The notes under the pieces: generated by a model
Seen by the model: only the letters and a program-made list of their open reading frames with translations
What the model was told of the DNA's origin: nothing
Databases searched by the model: none
In this document: positions 9,193 through 18,806 of the stretch, piece after piece
How the letters are laid out: every line of letters begins with the position of its first letter
How positions within the stretch are numbered: position 1 is the stretch's first letter
Program-made: the position numbers and the translations under genes
NCBI RefSeq assembly: GCF_029714945.1
Contig: NZ_CP121634.1
Coordinates: forward strand, 7,461,001-7,525,000
Source of the DNA: Bradyrhizobium sp. CIAT3101
Lineage (GTDB): Bacteria; Pseudomonadota; Alphaproteobacteria; Rhizobiales; Xanthobacteraceae
DNA length: 64,000 bases
Reading direction: 5' to 3'

Positions 9193-12100
9193 ATGGCGAC
9201 CATCACCAGCAGCGATCAAACTGTTCTCTCGGCAAGCGCGTTCACAAGTTCAATCGGCGTCAACACGCACGTGTCATATGCGTGGGGCAGCTACAACAAT
9301 CTGGCTCTCGTCGAAGCCGATCTCAAATATCTCGGCGTCACCACGCTTCGTGACGGTTTGACGAACATCCCGGCAGCGCAGCCGGTGCTCGATGGCCTGG
9401 CGAACGACGGATACAAGTTCGACCTCGGCGTCTCATCGTCGATCCCCGCAACAGGTTCCGCGGGCCTGCAGCAGTACATCGCCGCGCTCGATGCGTTCGA
9501 GGCGGCACACCCGGGCAGCATCATCGCGCTCGAAGGCCTGAACGAGGTCAACCTTCAGGCGTTCAGCTACAACGGCAGCTCGACGATCGAAGCGGCCGCG
9601 CAATTCCAGCAGGCGCTCTACACCGCGATCAAGGCCGATGCGAACCTTTCCAAGCTTCCGGTCTACAATCTGACCCTCGGCTACGACGATCCCAGCGATT
9701 TCGCCAAGCTCGGCAATCTCGGCGCGTCCTCGGACTACGCCAACTCCCACGCCTATGTCAGCACCGGCACCACGCCGGGTGCCGCGCTGGCGTCAGCGTT
9801 GAACCTCGCAAGCTCGGTGTCTCCCGGCGATCCCACGGTCATCACCGAAACCGGCTACACCACGCTGAGCACCACGCCGTATCTCGGCGTGAACGAGTCG
9901 GTGCAAGCCAAGTCGATCCTCAACACCTTGATGGATGCCTTCAAGGACGGTGTCGGCACGACTTATCTCTACGAACTGCTCGACCGCAATTCGTCCAGCA
10001 GCGATACCGATGCGCAGAGCCATTTCGGACTGTTCTACGACGACGGCACGCCCAAGCTGGCGGCTACCGCGGTCCATAACCTGACGACGATCCTCAACGA
10101 TGACGGAACCGGCAGCGGCCAGCCGACGAGCCCGCTGAGCTATACGCTGAGCAACATGCCGGACTCCGGCAACAGCATGGTGCTCGGCAAGAGCAACGGC
10201 GCCTACGATCTGGTCGTCTGGGCCGAGCCGAAGGTCTGGGATCCGAAGACCAACACCGAGATCAGCAATCCGAGCCAAACCGTCACGGTAGAGCTCGACG
10301 GCGTGCATCAGTCCATCAAGGTCTATGATCCGACCAGTGGAACCGACCCGATCGAGACCTTCACCAATGTCAGCTCGTTCACGATTCCCGTGAGCGATCA
10401 CCCCATCATCATCGAGATCGACGGCGTGGCCCGCGCGCCCTCGAATCCGGCCCAGGCCACCGACGTCACCGGCACGGCCGCCACGATCGTCGCGGAGCTC
10501 GCCGATCTCTCTGCATCCCCCACCCTGCATTCGATCACGCTGACCGACACCCACGTGCTCGCCGTCGCGTCAGTGTCGACGATGAACTACATCATCTCGC
10601 ACTACGGCAACGCGCTCGCGGCGATCCAGGGCGGTTACTCCTTCTCCGTCACGACCTCGACGTCGAGCTGGAGCGAGACGAAGTTCTTCAACGCGTCCGG
10701 CACGCTGACGGGAACGCAGACGTCGAACTTCTCCAACGGCGTCATCACCAGCAAATCGCTCGTCAACGTCGACTCGAGCAGCGACACGATCCTGTACGCG
10801 GCCGGCGTCAAGACGCAGGAAGTGATCGTCAGTGCAAACGGCGCGAAACAGACCATCAACTACAATTCGGACGGCAGCATCTCGAGCGAGACGGTCGCCG
10901 CCGCCGACAAGACCGTCACGACGACGGTCTACACGAACGGCCTGAAGTCCAAGGTCTATGTGACCAATGCCGACGGAACGCACACCAACACGTTCTACGG
11001 CATCACGGGGCAGGCCTACGCGACCCAGATTCAGACCACCAAGGCCGATGGGACGATCACGTCCATCACCAACCTGCACGCCGACGGCACGACGCAGTAC
11101 ACCAAGGTGCTGAACGCCGACGGCAGCACCACCACGGATCTCTACAACAGCGCCGGTCAGAAGACGTCGGAAGTGCGCAACTACACCGACGGCTCAAGCC
11201 TGACGACGAACTACGACACCACCGGTACGGTGACGCAGACCGTCGCGAAGGCTGCCGGCGGCGCAAGCACGACAACCAACTATAGCGCCGGCGTGCTGGC
11301 GTCGATCTACATCACCAGCGCCGACGGTACCAAGGAAGCCAAGCTGTTCACGGCCGGCGTGATCGCCAGCGATCAGGTCCAGAAGACCGACGGATCGTCG
11401 TCGATGACGGTGTATGCCAACGGCGTCAAATCCAAGGTGTACGTCACCAATGCCGACGGCACCCACACCAACACCTTCTACAATATCACCGGCCAGGCCT
11501 ACACGACCCAGATCCAGACGACCAAGGCCGACGGAACGGTCACGTCCATCACCCAACTGCACGCCGACGGCACGACGCAGTACACCAAGATCACCAATGC
11601 GGATGGTGGCACCACCACCAGCTTCTACAATACGGCCGGGCAGAAAATCACAACCGTCCAGAACTTCCAGGACGGCTCCAGCCTGACCACGACCTACAAC
11701 ACATCAGGGGTCGCGACGCAGACGGTTTCGAAGGCCGTCAACGGCACAGCCACGACGACGAACCTCAGCGCCGGCGTTCCGACGTCGATCTACATCATCA
11801 ACGCCGACGGCAGCAAGGAAACCAAGCTGTACGCGGCCGGCGTGATCACCAGCGATCTGGTCCAGAAGACCGACGGATCGTCGTCAATGACGGTCTATGT
11901 CAGCGGCGTGAAATCGAAGATGTATGTCACCAACGCCGACGGCACCCACACCAACACCTTCTACAACATCACCGGCCAGCCCTATACGACACAGATCCAG
12001 ACGACGAAGGCGGACGGAACCGTGACCGCCTTCACCAATCTGCATGCCGACGGCACGACGCAGTACACCAAGATCACCAATGCGGACGGCAGCACCACCA

Positions 12101-13803
12101 CCGGCCTCTACAACACGGCCGGCCAGAAGATCACCGAGGTGCGCAACTACACCGACGGATCGAGCCTCACGACGACCTACAATACTTCGGGCGTCGTGAC
12201 GCAGACCGTGGCCAAGGCCACCAACGGCACCACGACGACCACCAACCTCAATGCCGGCGTCCAGACCTCAATCTACATCACGAGCGCCGACGGCACCAAG
12301 GAGACCAAGCTGTTTACGGCCGGCGTGATCGCCAGCGATCTCGTCCAGAAGACCGACGGGTCGTCGACCATGACGGTGTTCGCCAGCGGCGTGAAATCGA
12401 AAGTGTACGTCACCAACGCCGACGGCACCCACACCAACACTTTCTACAACATCACCGGCCAGGCCTACACGACCGAGATCCAGAAGACCAAGGCCGACGG
12501 CACCATCACGGCGATCACCGATCTCCACGCCGACGGCACCCTGCAGTACTCCAAGGTCGTCAACGCCGACGGCAGCGTCACCACCGACCAGTATGACAGC
12601 ACCGGCCACATGACGACCGAGGTCGTCAACTACGCCGACGGCTCGTCGCTGACGTCCATCTACAATACCGCAGGCGCGGTCACGCAGACGGTCGCCAAGG
12701 CCAGCGGCAATTCGACGACGACCAATTTCAGCAGCGGCGTCAAGACGTCGGTCTACATCACCAATGCCGACGGCTCAAAGGAGTCCGATCTCTACACGTC
12801 CGGCCACCTGACCAGCACGCTGATCCAGAAGACCGACGGCTCGTCGGCAACGACGGTCTACACCAACGACATCAAGACCGCGACCTACGAGACGCATGCC
12901 GACGGCACGCACACCAATACGTTCTTCAATGTCACCGGCAAGGCCTATACGACCGAGATCCAGCAGAGCAAGGCGGACGGCACCATCACCTCGATCACCG
13001 ATCTGCACGCCGACGGCACCCTGCAATACAGCAAGGTCGTCAACTCGGACGGCAGCATCACGACGGATCTGTACGACTCGACCGGTCACAAGACGACCGA
13101 AGTGCAGAACTACACCGACGGTTCGACCCTGTCGTCCACCTACGATACGACCGGCAGCGTGACCCAGACGGTGGCAAAGGCCAACGGCAACACCACGACG
13201 ACCAACTTCAGCGCCGGGGTCAAGACGTCGGTCTACATCACCAATGCCGACGGCTCGAAGGACACCCAGACCTATTCGAGCGGCAAGATCGCCAGCGACT
13301 ACGTCCAGAACACCGACGGCTCGAACGCGACGACCGTTTACACGGACGGCGTCAAGGCGAAGATGTACGTCAACAATGCCGACGGCTCGCACGACAATTT
13401 CTACTTCAACGCGACCAACACGGAGCACGACTCCTACAACACGGCCGGCAACCTGGCTTATGTCGACATCCTGAACTCGGACGGCACGCACAATTCGTCG
13501 GCCAAGGTCGCCGGCATCACGCTGACCGGCGGCACTGGAAACGACACCTTCGCGGTGGCCGGCGCCGGATCGACCACAATCTCGTTCAGCGGTGGCAGCG
13601 ACACGGTGAACGGCTTCCACGCCGGATCGGCCACGGGCCACGACACGGTCGCCATCGCCAAGCTGATGGCCACCGACTACAGCCAGCTCCAGCTCAGCCA
13701 GTCCGGTGCCGACACCCTGATCCACGTCACGGCGAACGACACCATCCTGCTGAAGAACGTCGTTGCCGCGAACGTGACCAGCAGCGACTTCATGTTCGTC
13801 TGA
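9193..13803 (+). CDS. Giant repeat protein: glycosidase-like head, ~160-aa repeats, RTX-like C-terminus
   Basis: This 1,536-residue protein has no N-terminal signal peptide. Residues 1-310 resemble a clan GH-A glycosidase: ALEGLNEVN near residue 116 and VITETGYTT near 219 fit acid/base and nucleophile glutamates. Residues ~315-410 look like an accessory beta domain. Residues ~415-470 carry a Leu-Ser-Ile-Thr-Leu-Thr-Asp segment of a kind seen in type I-secreted proteins. From residue ~590 to 1390 there are five consecutive 160-161-residue repeats built from ~23-residue DG-S/T-x-T sub-units. The last ~95 residues contain GGTGNDTFAVAGAG and GGSDTVNGF, a degenerate RTX/hemolysin-type tail ending in hydrophobic DFMFV. 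I infer type I secretion and surface attachment or exopolysaccharide processing. No secretion ATPase is nearby. Confidence 0.8.
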   Translation: MATITSSDQTVLSASAFTSSIGVNTHVSYAWGSYNNLALVEADLKYLGVTTLRDGLTNIPAAQPVLDGLANDGYKFDLGVSSSIPATGSAGLQQYIAALDAFEAAHPGSIIALEGLNEVNLQAFSYNGSSTIEAAAQFQQALYTAIKADANLSKLPVYNLTLGYDDPSDFAKLGNLGASSDYANSHAYVSTGTTPGAALASALNLASSVSPGDPTVITETGYTTLSTTPYLGVNESVQAKSILNTLMDAFKDGVGTTYLYELLDRNSSSSDTDAQSHFGLFYDDGTPKLAATAVHNLTTILNDDGTGSGQPTSPLSYTLSNMPDSGNSMVLGKSNGAYDLVVWAEPKVWDPKTNTEISNPSQTVTVELDGVHQSIKVYDPTSGTDPIETFTNVSSFTIPVSDHPIIIEIDGVARAPSNPAQATDVTGTAATIVAELADLSASPTLHSITLTDTHVLAVASVSTMNYIISHYGNALAAIQGGYSFSVTTSTSSWSETKFFNASGTLTGTQTSNFSNGVITSKSLVNVDSSSDTILYAAGVKTQEVIVSANGAKQTINYNSDGSISSETVAAADKTVTTTVYTNGLKSKVYVTNADGTHTNTFYGITGQAYATQIQTTKADGTITSITNLHADGTTQYTKVLNADGSTTTDLYNSAGQKTSEVRNYTDGSSLTTNYDTTGTVTQTVAKAAGGASTTTNYSAGVLASIYITSADGTKEAKLFTAGVIASDQVQKTDGSSSMTVYANGVKSKVYVTNADGTHTNTFYNITGQAYTTQIQTTKADGTVTSITQLHADGTTQYTKITNADGGTTTSFYNTAGQKITTVQNFQDGSSLTTTYNTSGVATQTVSKAVNGTATTTNLSAGVPTSIYIINADGSKETKLYAAGVITSDLVQKTDGSSSMTVYVSGVKSKMYVTNADGTHTNTFYNITGQPYTTQIQTTKADGTVTAFTNLHADGTTQYTKITNADGSTTTGLYNTAGQKITEVRNYTDGSSLTTTYNTSGVVTQTVAKATNGTTTTTNLNAGVQTSIYITSADGTKETKLFTAGVIASDLVQKTDGSSTMTVFASGVKSKVYVTNADGTHTNTFYNITGQAYTTEIQKTKADGTITAITDLHADGTLQYSKVVNADGSVTTDQYDSTGHMTTEVVNYADGSSLTSIYNTAGAVTQTVAKASGNSTTTNFSSGVKTSVYITNADGSKESDLYTSGHLTSTLIQKTDGSSATTVYTNDIKTATYETHADGTHTNTFFNVTGKAYTTEIQQSKADGTITSITDLHADGTLQYSKVVNSDGSITTDLYDSTGHKTTEVQNYTDGSTLSSTYDTTGSVTQTVAKANGNTTTTNFSAGVKTSVYITNADGSKDTQTYSSGKIASDYVQNTDGSNATTVYTDGVKAKMYVNNADGSHDNFYFNATNTEHDSYNTAGNLAYVDILNSDGTHNSSAKVAGITLTGGTGNDTFAVAGAGSTTISFSGGSDTVNGFHAGSATGHDTVAIAKLMATDYSQLQLSQSGADTLIHVTANDTILLKNVVAANVTSSDFMFV
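10960..13368 (+). repeat. Five tandem ~480-bp coding repeats
   Basis: Within the giant gene the block starting V-T-N-A-D-G-T-H recurs at 10960, 11443, 11926, 12409, 12889 and 13369. The spacings are 483, 483, 483, 480 and 480 bases, so there are five full units and the start of a sixth. Units 2 to 4 are most alike, and the outer ones have diverged. Each unit contains about seven shorter DG-containing sub-repeats of roughly 21-25 residues. Confidence 0.93.
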
Positions 13804-13808
13804 TCGAG

Positions 13809-13853
13809 CCGGGATTGCGTGCGGCGAGCGCCGCCTTGCCGCACGCAACCCGG
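13809..13853 (+). terminator. Strong stem-loop just after the giant repeat gene
   Basis: An 11-bp stem (TTGCGTGCGGC / GCCGCACGCAA) is extended by CCGGG / CCCGG across a single bulged A. It starts six bases after the stop codon. There is no U tract, so it may act as a terminator or as a 3'-end stabiliser. Confidence 0.55.
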
Positions 13854-13992
13854 AATCGACGGCACGCCCGCATTCAGCCGCCTTATCGCTGCGGCATTGC
13901 CTCATCCATCATCATCGCGCCAAAAAATCAGGATTTGACCGATCACTGATGCGATCGGTAAAATCGAGCATCAGCGCGGCATTGAGGCGACA

Positions 13993-15093
13993 TTGACGGA
14001 TATCGAGGGTGCGCGGTCCCCCAAGGGCGGGATCGTACCGGGAATTCAATACCTGCGCGGTTTTGCAGCCATTCTGGTGGTGATCTGGCACGTCAACTGG
14101 CTGGTCAGCCTGCCGCCGTCTTACGGTGAGAGCCCGTTTGCGCTTGCCGAAACCGGCCTGTTCGGTGTCGCAATCTTCTTCGTCATCAGCGGCTTTATCA
14201 TCACGATTGTTTCATTCGGCCCGATCCGCAGCACGCGCGCCGAATTCTTCGGCCGGCGCTTCCTGCGCATCATTCCCTTCATGTGGGTATGCGTGATCGG
14301 ATACAACCTGCTGTCGATGGCCGGCTCGGCGAAGATCGATCTCCTCCCGGGCCTGCGCGCCATGGCGCTCTGGCCGATCGGAGAGCTGCGGCCCCACGTG
14401 GTCTGGACGCTCAGGCACGAGTTCATTTTCTACATCCTGTTCGCAATCACCATGTTGCGGCCGCGACCCCTTTCATACGTGCTGGCCGCCTGGTTCCTTG
14501 CGCCGCTGGCGTGGTACGCGGCGTCTCACTGGCTCGCGTGGCCGGAACTGCTGCAGCCCGAAGGTTCAGGCCTCGCGCTCGCCACCGTGGTCGGTTACGG
14601 CAACATCATGATGCCCAACCTTCAGTTCGGCATGGGATTTGCGCTGGGTCTGCTGTGGCTGAGGGGGAATCCCATCGTGCAGCGCCGCTATCCTGCAGCA
14701 TTCCTGCTCACACTCGCTGCGACGGTCCTGGCAACGGCCCTTGTCGGGGCGACACTGTCGGAAGACAACGGGCTCCGCGCCCTCTGGTGGACGCTGTTCG
14801 CGACGCTCGTCGTCTGGCTGGGCATCGTCTCGACCGAGAAGCCGGGACCGCTGCATTCCCTCGGCATGCTGCTCGGCGACGCCTCCTATTCGATCTACCT
14901 CACGCACGCGGCGACCGCAGTCGTGCTGATTCAGATATCCGCGCGGCTCCACAATCCATTGCCGACCGCGCTGTTCGTCGTCGCAGCGGTGGTCGCGTCG
15001 GTCCTCGCCGGGATCCTGATCCATTGGTATGTCGAGCAACCGCTCATTGCCTATTGCCGCCGGCTCGGACGCCGCCGTTCCATTGTCGCATAG
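13993..15093 (+). CDS. Acyltransferase 3 family membrane protein
   Basis: This is an OafA/NodX-type integral membrane O-acyltransferase of about 366 residues and ten membrane spans. The N-terminus carries GIQYLRGFAAILVVIWH, whose histidine is the conserved putative catalytic residue in span 1. FFVISGFII and an arginine-rich loop (FFGRRFLRIIPF) follow as expected. Translation probably starts at a TTG (13993) preceded by GAGG at five bases; no in-frame ATG lies nearby. The predicted role is transfer of an acetyl or similar acyl group to sugars of the locus polysaccharide. It is the first of five such genes within 8 kb. Confidence 0.85.
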   Translation: MTDIEGARSPKGGIVPGIQYLRGFAAILVVIWHVNWLVSLPPSYGESPFALAETGLFGVAIFFVISGFIITIVSFGPIRSTRAEFFGRRFLRIIPFMWVCVIGYNLLSMAGSAKIDLLPGLRAMALWPIGELRPHVVWTLRHEFIFYILFAITMLRPRPLSYVLAAWFLAPLAWYAASHWLAWPELLQPEGSGLALATVVGYGNIMMPNLQFGMGFALGLLWLRGNPIVQRRYPAAFLLTLAATVLATALVGATLSEDNGLRALWWTLFATLVVWLGIVSTEKPGPLHSLGMLLGDASYSIYLTHAATAVVLIQISARLHNPLPTALFVVAAVVASVLAGILIHWYVEQPLIAYCRRLGRRRSIVA

Positions 15094-15219
15094 CGGCCAT
15101 CGGTTGGGTGAACGCCGCAATTCGATGCTATGCCAAGCCGGCCGCACGGCCATGAATTGGCTTCAACTCCACGGCATCCGCAGATGCCGCCAAAACAGGC
15201 GCATGAAAGGCTGACGAGA

Positions 15220-16566
15220 ATGTCGCAACCGGATCGAGACGCAGAGCTCGCAACCGTTTCGTTGCCGGGCGCCCTCGGCCGCGAGCGCCCCTCCGCTCCG
15301 ACGCGGCTCCGGCGGCTGCCCGACACCATCCAGTCGGGCCTGGCGCGCCACGAAACCGCGGAAAGCATTCTGGCCAAGAACAAGGGTCTCGGACCCGGCT
15401 TCAACATGATGCGGCACCTGCTGTCGCTGGTCATTCTGTCGCATCATTGCCGTGTCGCGGTTGCCGGCCTGTTCGCCGGCGCCGTCTTCGTCAAGAAGCT
15501 CGATGAACCGGGAATGGCCGTCTATGTCCTCAAGGACCCCGGCGCCGCCGCCATCGACAAGATGGGCGGACTGACCGCGCTGTCCTTCAGCCACCTCCAT
15601 GCATCCGAAATCATCCAGGAGCTGCTCCGTCCCGGACTGATCGCGCTCGTCGGGATGTTCTTTGCGCTCAGCGGCTTCCTGGTCACCGGCAGCGCCATCA
15701 GGAATCCGGATCTCAAGACCTTCTTCATCAACCGCGTGCTGCGGATCGTCCCGGCGCTCAGCGTCGAGGTGACGCTGTGCGCGCTCGTGGTCGGACCGCT
15801 GCTGACGCAATTGCCGCTGTCGCAATATTTGACCGAGTACCAGTTCTACCGCTACTTCGGCAACATCGTCGGTCACGTCACTTTCGAGCTGCCGGGCCTG
15901 TTCCTGCACAATCCCTGGCCGGAAATGGTCAATGCCAATCTCTGGACCCTGCCCTGGGAGCTCTGGTGCTACGTGTTCGCCTTCGCGCTGCTGCTTGCGC
16001 GCATGATCTCGGACGAGCCGCGAAAGATCCGCTGGATCACGTTGCTGGTGGGCGTAGCGCTCCTCATCGAGCTGGTCGCCTACTTCATCGATCCCGCGAC
16101 CTTCAACGTCCGGTCCGATTCGACGAGGCTGGCAGGCTGGTACCTCGTCTTCATGTTCTTCTTCGGCATGCTGTTCCGCCTGCATGCGAAATACGTGCCG
16201 ATCCACTGGGCGATCTTTGCCGCCTCGGCGCTCTGCTACGCCGCGATCATGTGGCTCAACGTCCTGCTGCCGCTGGCCGGGATCTTCCTGACCTATTGCA
16301 CGGTCTACATCGGCATGCAGAGCTTCAAAGCATTCGATCGCCTGTTCAGCCAGGATCTCTCCTACGGCATCTATCTCTACGGATTCCCGATCACGCAGGC
16401 GACGATCGACATCTTCCAGCGCGTCTTAGGGCCCGATCACCGCCTCTCGCTGGCGGTGATCCTGCCGATCGTCATCGTGCTGACGCTCGGCTTTGCGGCC
16501 TTCTCCTGGAACGTCATTGAAAAACCGGCGCTGCGGCTGCGCCGGTTCTATCAGAGGCCGGCCTGA
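15220..16566 (+). CDS. Acyltransferase 3-like membrane protein, divergent N-terminus
   Basis: This protein of about 448 residues has a ~65-residue polar N-terminal extension before the first membrane span. The core retains FFALSGFLVTGSAI, the basic FINRVLRIVPAL loop and a closing NVIEKPALRLRRF segment typical of the family. The usual L-R-G motif is replaced: the first span region reads MMRHLLSLVILSHH, keeping a histidine pair. The ATG at 15220 has a purine-rich upstream stretch; an ATG at 15130 would add 30 non-conserved residues. The likely function is acylation of a surface polysaccharide or lipid. It converges on the next gene with a 35-base gap. Confidence 0.78.
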   Translation: MSQPDRDAELATVSLPGALGRERPSAPTRLRRLPDTIQSGLARHETAESILAKNKGLGPGFNMMRHLLSLVILSHHCRVAVAGLFAGAVFVKKLDEPGMAVYVLKDPGAAAIDKMGGLTALSFSHLHASEIIQELLRPGLIALVGMFFALSGFLVTGSAIRNPDLKTFFINRVLRIVPALSVEVTLCALVVGPLLTQLPLSQYLTEYQFYRYFGNIVGHVTFELPGLFLHNPWPEMVNANLWTLPWELWCYVFAFALLLARMISDEPRKIRWITLLVGVALLIELVAYFIDPATFNVRSDSTRLAGWYLVFMFFFGMLFRLHAKYVPIHWAIFAASALCYAAIMWLNVLLPLAGIFLTYCTVYIGMQSFKAFDRLFSQDLSYGIYLYGFPITQATIDIFQRVLGPDHRLSLAVILPIVIVLTLGFAAFSWNVIEKPALRLRRFYQRPA

Positions 16567-16601
16567 CGGAGCCGCGCGTAGCCCGGTTCCGGATCAGCAG
16601 G

Positions 16602-17696
16602 TCAAGCCGGGCTGCGCTCCACCCTCTTTCCAAACAAGGCGCTCCGGAACGTGCTGTCGATCAGGCGGCGGAAACGGACCTCGATGAGTTCGTAGCTCAT
16701 CGCGCTGGCGATCAGCACCAGCACTGTCCCGATGACCACGAAGCCCGACCACAGCAGCCATCGATCGTATCCGCGGTCGACCAGCTTCAGCCCCATCATC
16801 TGCAGCGGAAACAGCATGAAGGGATGGACCAGGTAGAAGCTGTAGCTGATCTTGCCGAGATATTGCAGCGGCGACGCCTTGAGAACCGTCGAGACGCCGG
16901 ACCCCGGCGCGAGCACCATCCCGAACAGCAGGAAACCGGGAATGAGGCTGACGAAGGGATGAAAGAGGTCGAGCGCTGCGTACATCGCGGCAAAGCAGAT
17001 CAGGCCCGCAGCCAGTCCCAGCGGACCGGACACAGGAATACGGATGTTCGTGGCACTGAACAGCATGCCGATGCCGAAGAACGCCGCGATCGGCCAATAG
17101 AGCAAGCAGATCACCGCCACCACCATCATCGGCGCCGCCAGCCACCAGTTCTTGAGTTGGATCACCGCGCAGAAGGTCAGCGCAAACCAGATGTAGAACG
17201 CCCATTCATAGGTCAGCGTCCAGGCGTTCTGCTGCGCGATCGGCAAGCCGAGCGCATTCTGCAGGAAGAACAGGTTTGCGATGAAGACCTCGATATAGCC
17301 CGGCAGGTCCAAGCCGCGGAAGAACTTGTATCCGACGAACGGCCCGACCAGGAACACCGTCAGGTGCAGGATGACGAAGAGCGGCATGATGCGCAGAACG
17401 CGGTCGTAGATGAACTTGCCGATCGACGCATGCCGCACCAGGCTTGCCGGAATCAGGAAGCCGCTGATCATGAAGAACAGCTCGACTCCGTGGCCGCCCG
17501 AGTTGAGCACGGCTTGAAGCCACGGCCAGATCGGCGGCAGGAAGCCTGCGACGGGCCCGTCAGGCATGCCCCCCTTCGGCATGTCGCGGAAGTGACAGAT
17601 CAAAACGGTGAGCGCAGCAATTCCACGCAATCCCTGAATTGACGGCACGAAGGCGCCGCCGGACTCCGCGTAGGTTTTTTCGTTTTGGCTGCTCAT
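16602..17696 (-). CDS. Acyltransferase 3 family membrane protein
   Basis: The 364-residue membrane O-acyltransferase carries QGLRGIAALTVLICHF near the N-terminus, ELFFMISGFLIPASL, the basic YDRVLRIMPLF loop and a C-terminal YELIEVRFRRL. Its ATG at 17696 overlaps the TGA of the upstream gene (ATGA), so translation is probably coupled. It is the last gene of a compact leftward operon of three acyltransferases and one polymerase-like protein. The acyl donor and target sugar cannot be read from the sequence. Confidence 0.85.
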   Translation of the reverse strand: MSSQNEKTYAESGGAFVPSIQGLRGIAALTVLICHFRDMPKGGMPDGPVAGFLPPIWPWLQAVLNSGGHGVELFFMISGFLIPASLVRHASIGKFIYDRVLRIMPLFVILHLTVFLVGPFVGYKFFRGLDLPGYIEVFIANLFFLQNALGLPIAQQNAWTLTYEWAFYIWFALTFCAVIQLKNWWLAAPMMVVAVICLLYWPIAAFFGIGMLFSATNIRIPVSGPLGLAAGLICFAAMYAALDLFHPFVSLIPGFLLFGMVLAPGSGVSTVLKASPLQYLGKISYSFYLVHPFMLFPLQMMGLKLVDRGYDRWLLWSGFVVIGTVLVLIASAMSYELIEVRFRRLIDSTFRSALFGKRVERSPA

Positions 17697-18799
17697 TCGG
17701 CCCCCTGTCCCCGCAGCGACGGCTGAAGCCCGACCGCGGTAAATGCCTGCGAACGAAACCGGTGACCGAACGCCACCATCGGCTTCTCCACAGTGAGATA
17801 GTTCAACCAGCTGACCAGGATCGACCCCAAAGCAACTCCGATCACAAAGAGGGACCATTGGCCCGGGCTCTGACCCGTTCCGAAATACTGCACGATCACC
17901 ACAAGCACGTAGGGCCCCATCAGATAGACCGAATAGCTGATGCGGCCGACAAAGGACAGAACGCCAGAAGCTCCGCGCTCGCCGAGAGCGGCAAACGCCA
18001 GGAACAAGAAGGCAGCTCCGATATAGGCGGCCCCCATGCCGTAAGCGCAGAAGAAATTGTCCTGATAATCCACGCCGTAGCGCCGATAGGCGCAGGCGGC
18101 CGCATAGAGCACGTAAAGCAGTGTGCAGACGGCGACGTGGCGCCATTGCAGACGCTCGCCGATCACGGCATCGCGCACCACCTTGCCGAGAAACATCGCC
18201 GTCAGATCCAGTATGAGCTCGAGCAAGCCCCAGACGAGATGGTTCTTGACGAAGGGAAAGGCCACGATTGCGGTCAGAGAAGCCGCGACGACGATGCAAA
18301 TCGCAGTCCAGCGCGCCCTGAGGAGCCCGATCGCAAACAACGCGATGCATCCGACATAAAAGATCAACTCAACAGCAAGCGTCCAATATCCGATGTTGAG
18401 GTTCTGGATGTTCATGAACATCTGCAACATGGTGATGTTGGCCAGGATCTGCGACAGGGGAAACGTCTTCCCCTCGAACGCCGGCGCAATGAGCAGGACC
18501 ACGACGATCGACACCCAATAGGCGGGGTAAAGCCTGAAAAAGCGGCTGATCGCAAAGTCGCGGATCGGCGCGGAGCTGTTCGGAAAGCTGTTTGGAATCA
18601 CGAAGCCGCTGACGAAGAAGAACAGCACGACGCCGAACCGGCCGAAGTTGAAATACTCGCCGACCGCATTGTGGAAGAACCGATAATAGTCGCCGGCCGC
18701 CTGGTTCAGCACGATCTGCTCCAGCGCGTGCTGGAGCAGCACCGACAGAACAGCGATGCCGCGTAAGGTATCTATGAATGCGAGACGCCTGTGCATCAC
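17693..18799 (-). CDS. Acyltransferase 3 family membrane protein
   Basis: This 368-residue integral membrane acyltransferase has the diagnostic FIDTLRGIAVLSVLLQH in the first span, LFFFVSGFVIPNSF, the basic ISRFFRLYPAYW loop and a final LTVEKPMVAFGH. It starts seven bases after the stop of the polymerase-like gene and overlaps the downstream acyltransferase by four bases. It is probably an inner-membrane enzyme that decorates the repeat unit or polymer. Confidence 0.87.
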   Translation of the reverse strand: MMHRRLAFIDTLRGIAVLSVLLQHALEQIVLNQAAGDYYRFFHNAVGEYFNFGRFGVVLFFFVSGFVIPNSFPNSSAPIRDFAISRFFRLYPAYWVSIVVVLLIAPAFEGKTFPLSQILANITMLQMFMNIQNLNIGYWTLAVELIFYVGCIALFAIGLLRARWTAICIVVAASLTAIVAFPFVKNHLVWGLLELILDLTAMFLGKVVRDAVIGERLQWRHVAVCTLLYVLYAAACAYRRYGVDYQDNFFCAYGMGAAYIGAAFLFLAFAALGERGASGVLSFVGRISYSVYLMGPYVLVVIVQYFGTGQSPGQWSLFVIGVALGSILVSWLNYLTVEKPMVAFGHRFRSQAFTAVGLQPSLRGQGAE

Positions 18800-18806
18800 C
18801 GGCCCT

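Noticed and set aside
10570..13905. Several long leftward frames opposite the giant repeat gene
   Set aside because: They mirror the sense-strand repeats and encode Arg/Val/Gly-rich repeats with no start signals; clear shadows.
16580..16613. Inverted repeat AGCCCGG / CCGGGCT between convergent acyltransferase genes
   Set aside because: The arms are only 7 bases with a 20-base loop and overlap a coding end, so a terminator call is not secure.
16602..18350. Extension of an acyltransferase to 582 codons
   Set aside because: The added region is antisense-like and arginine-rich, and lies over the neighbouring acyltransferase gene. The ATGA overlap at 17696 gives a natural start.
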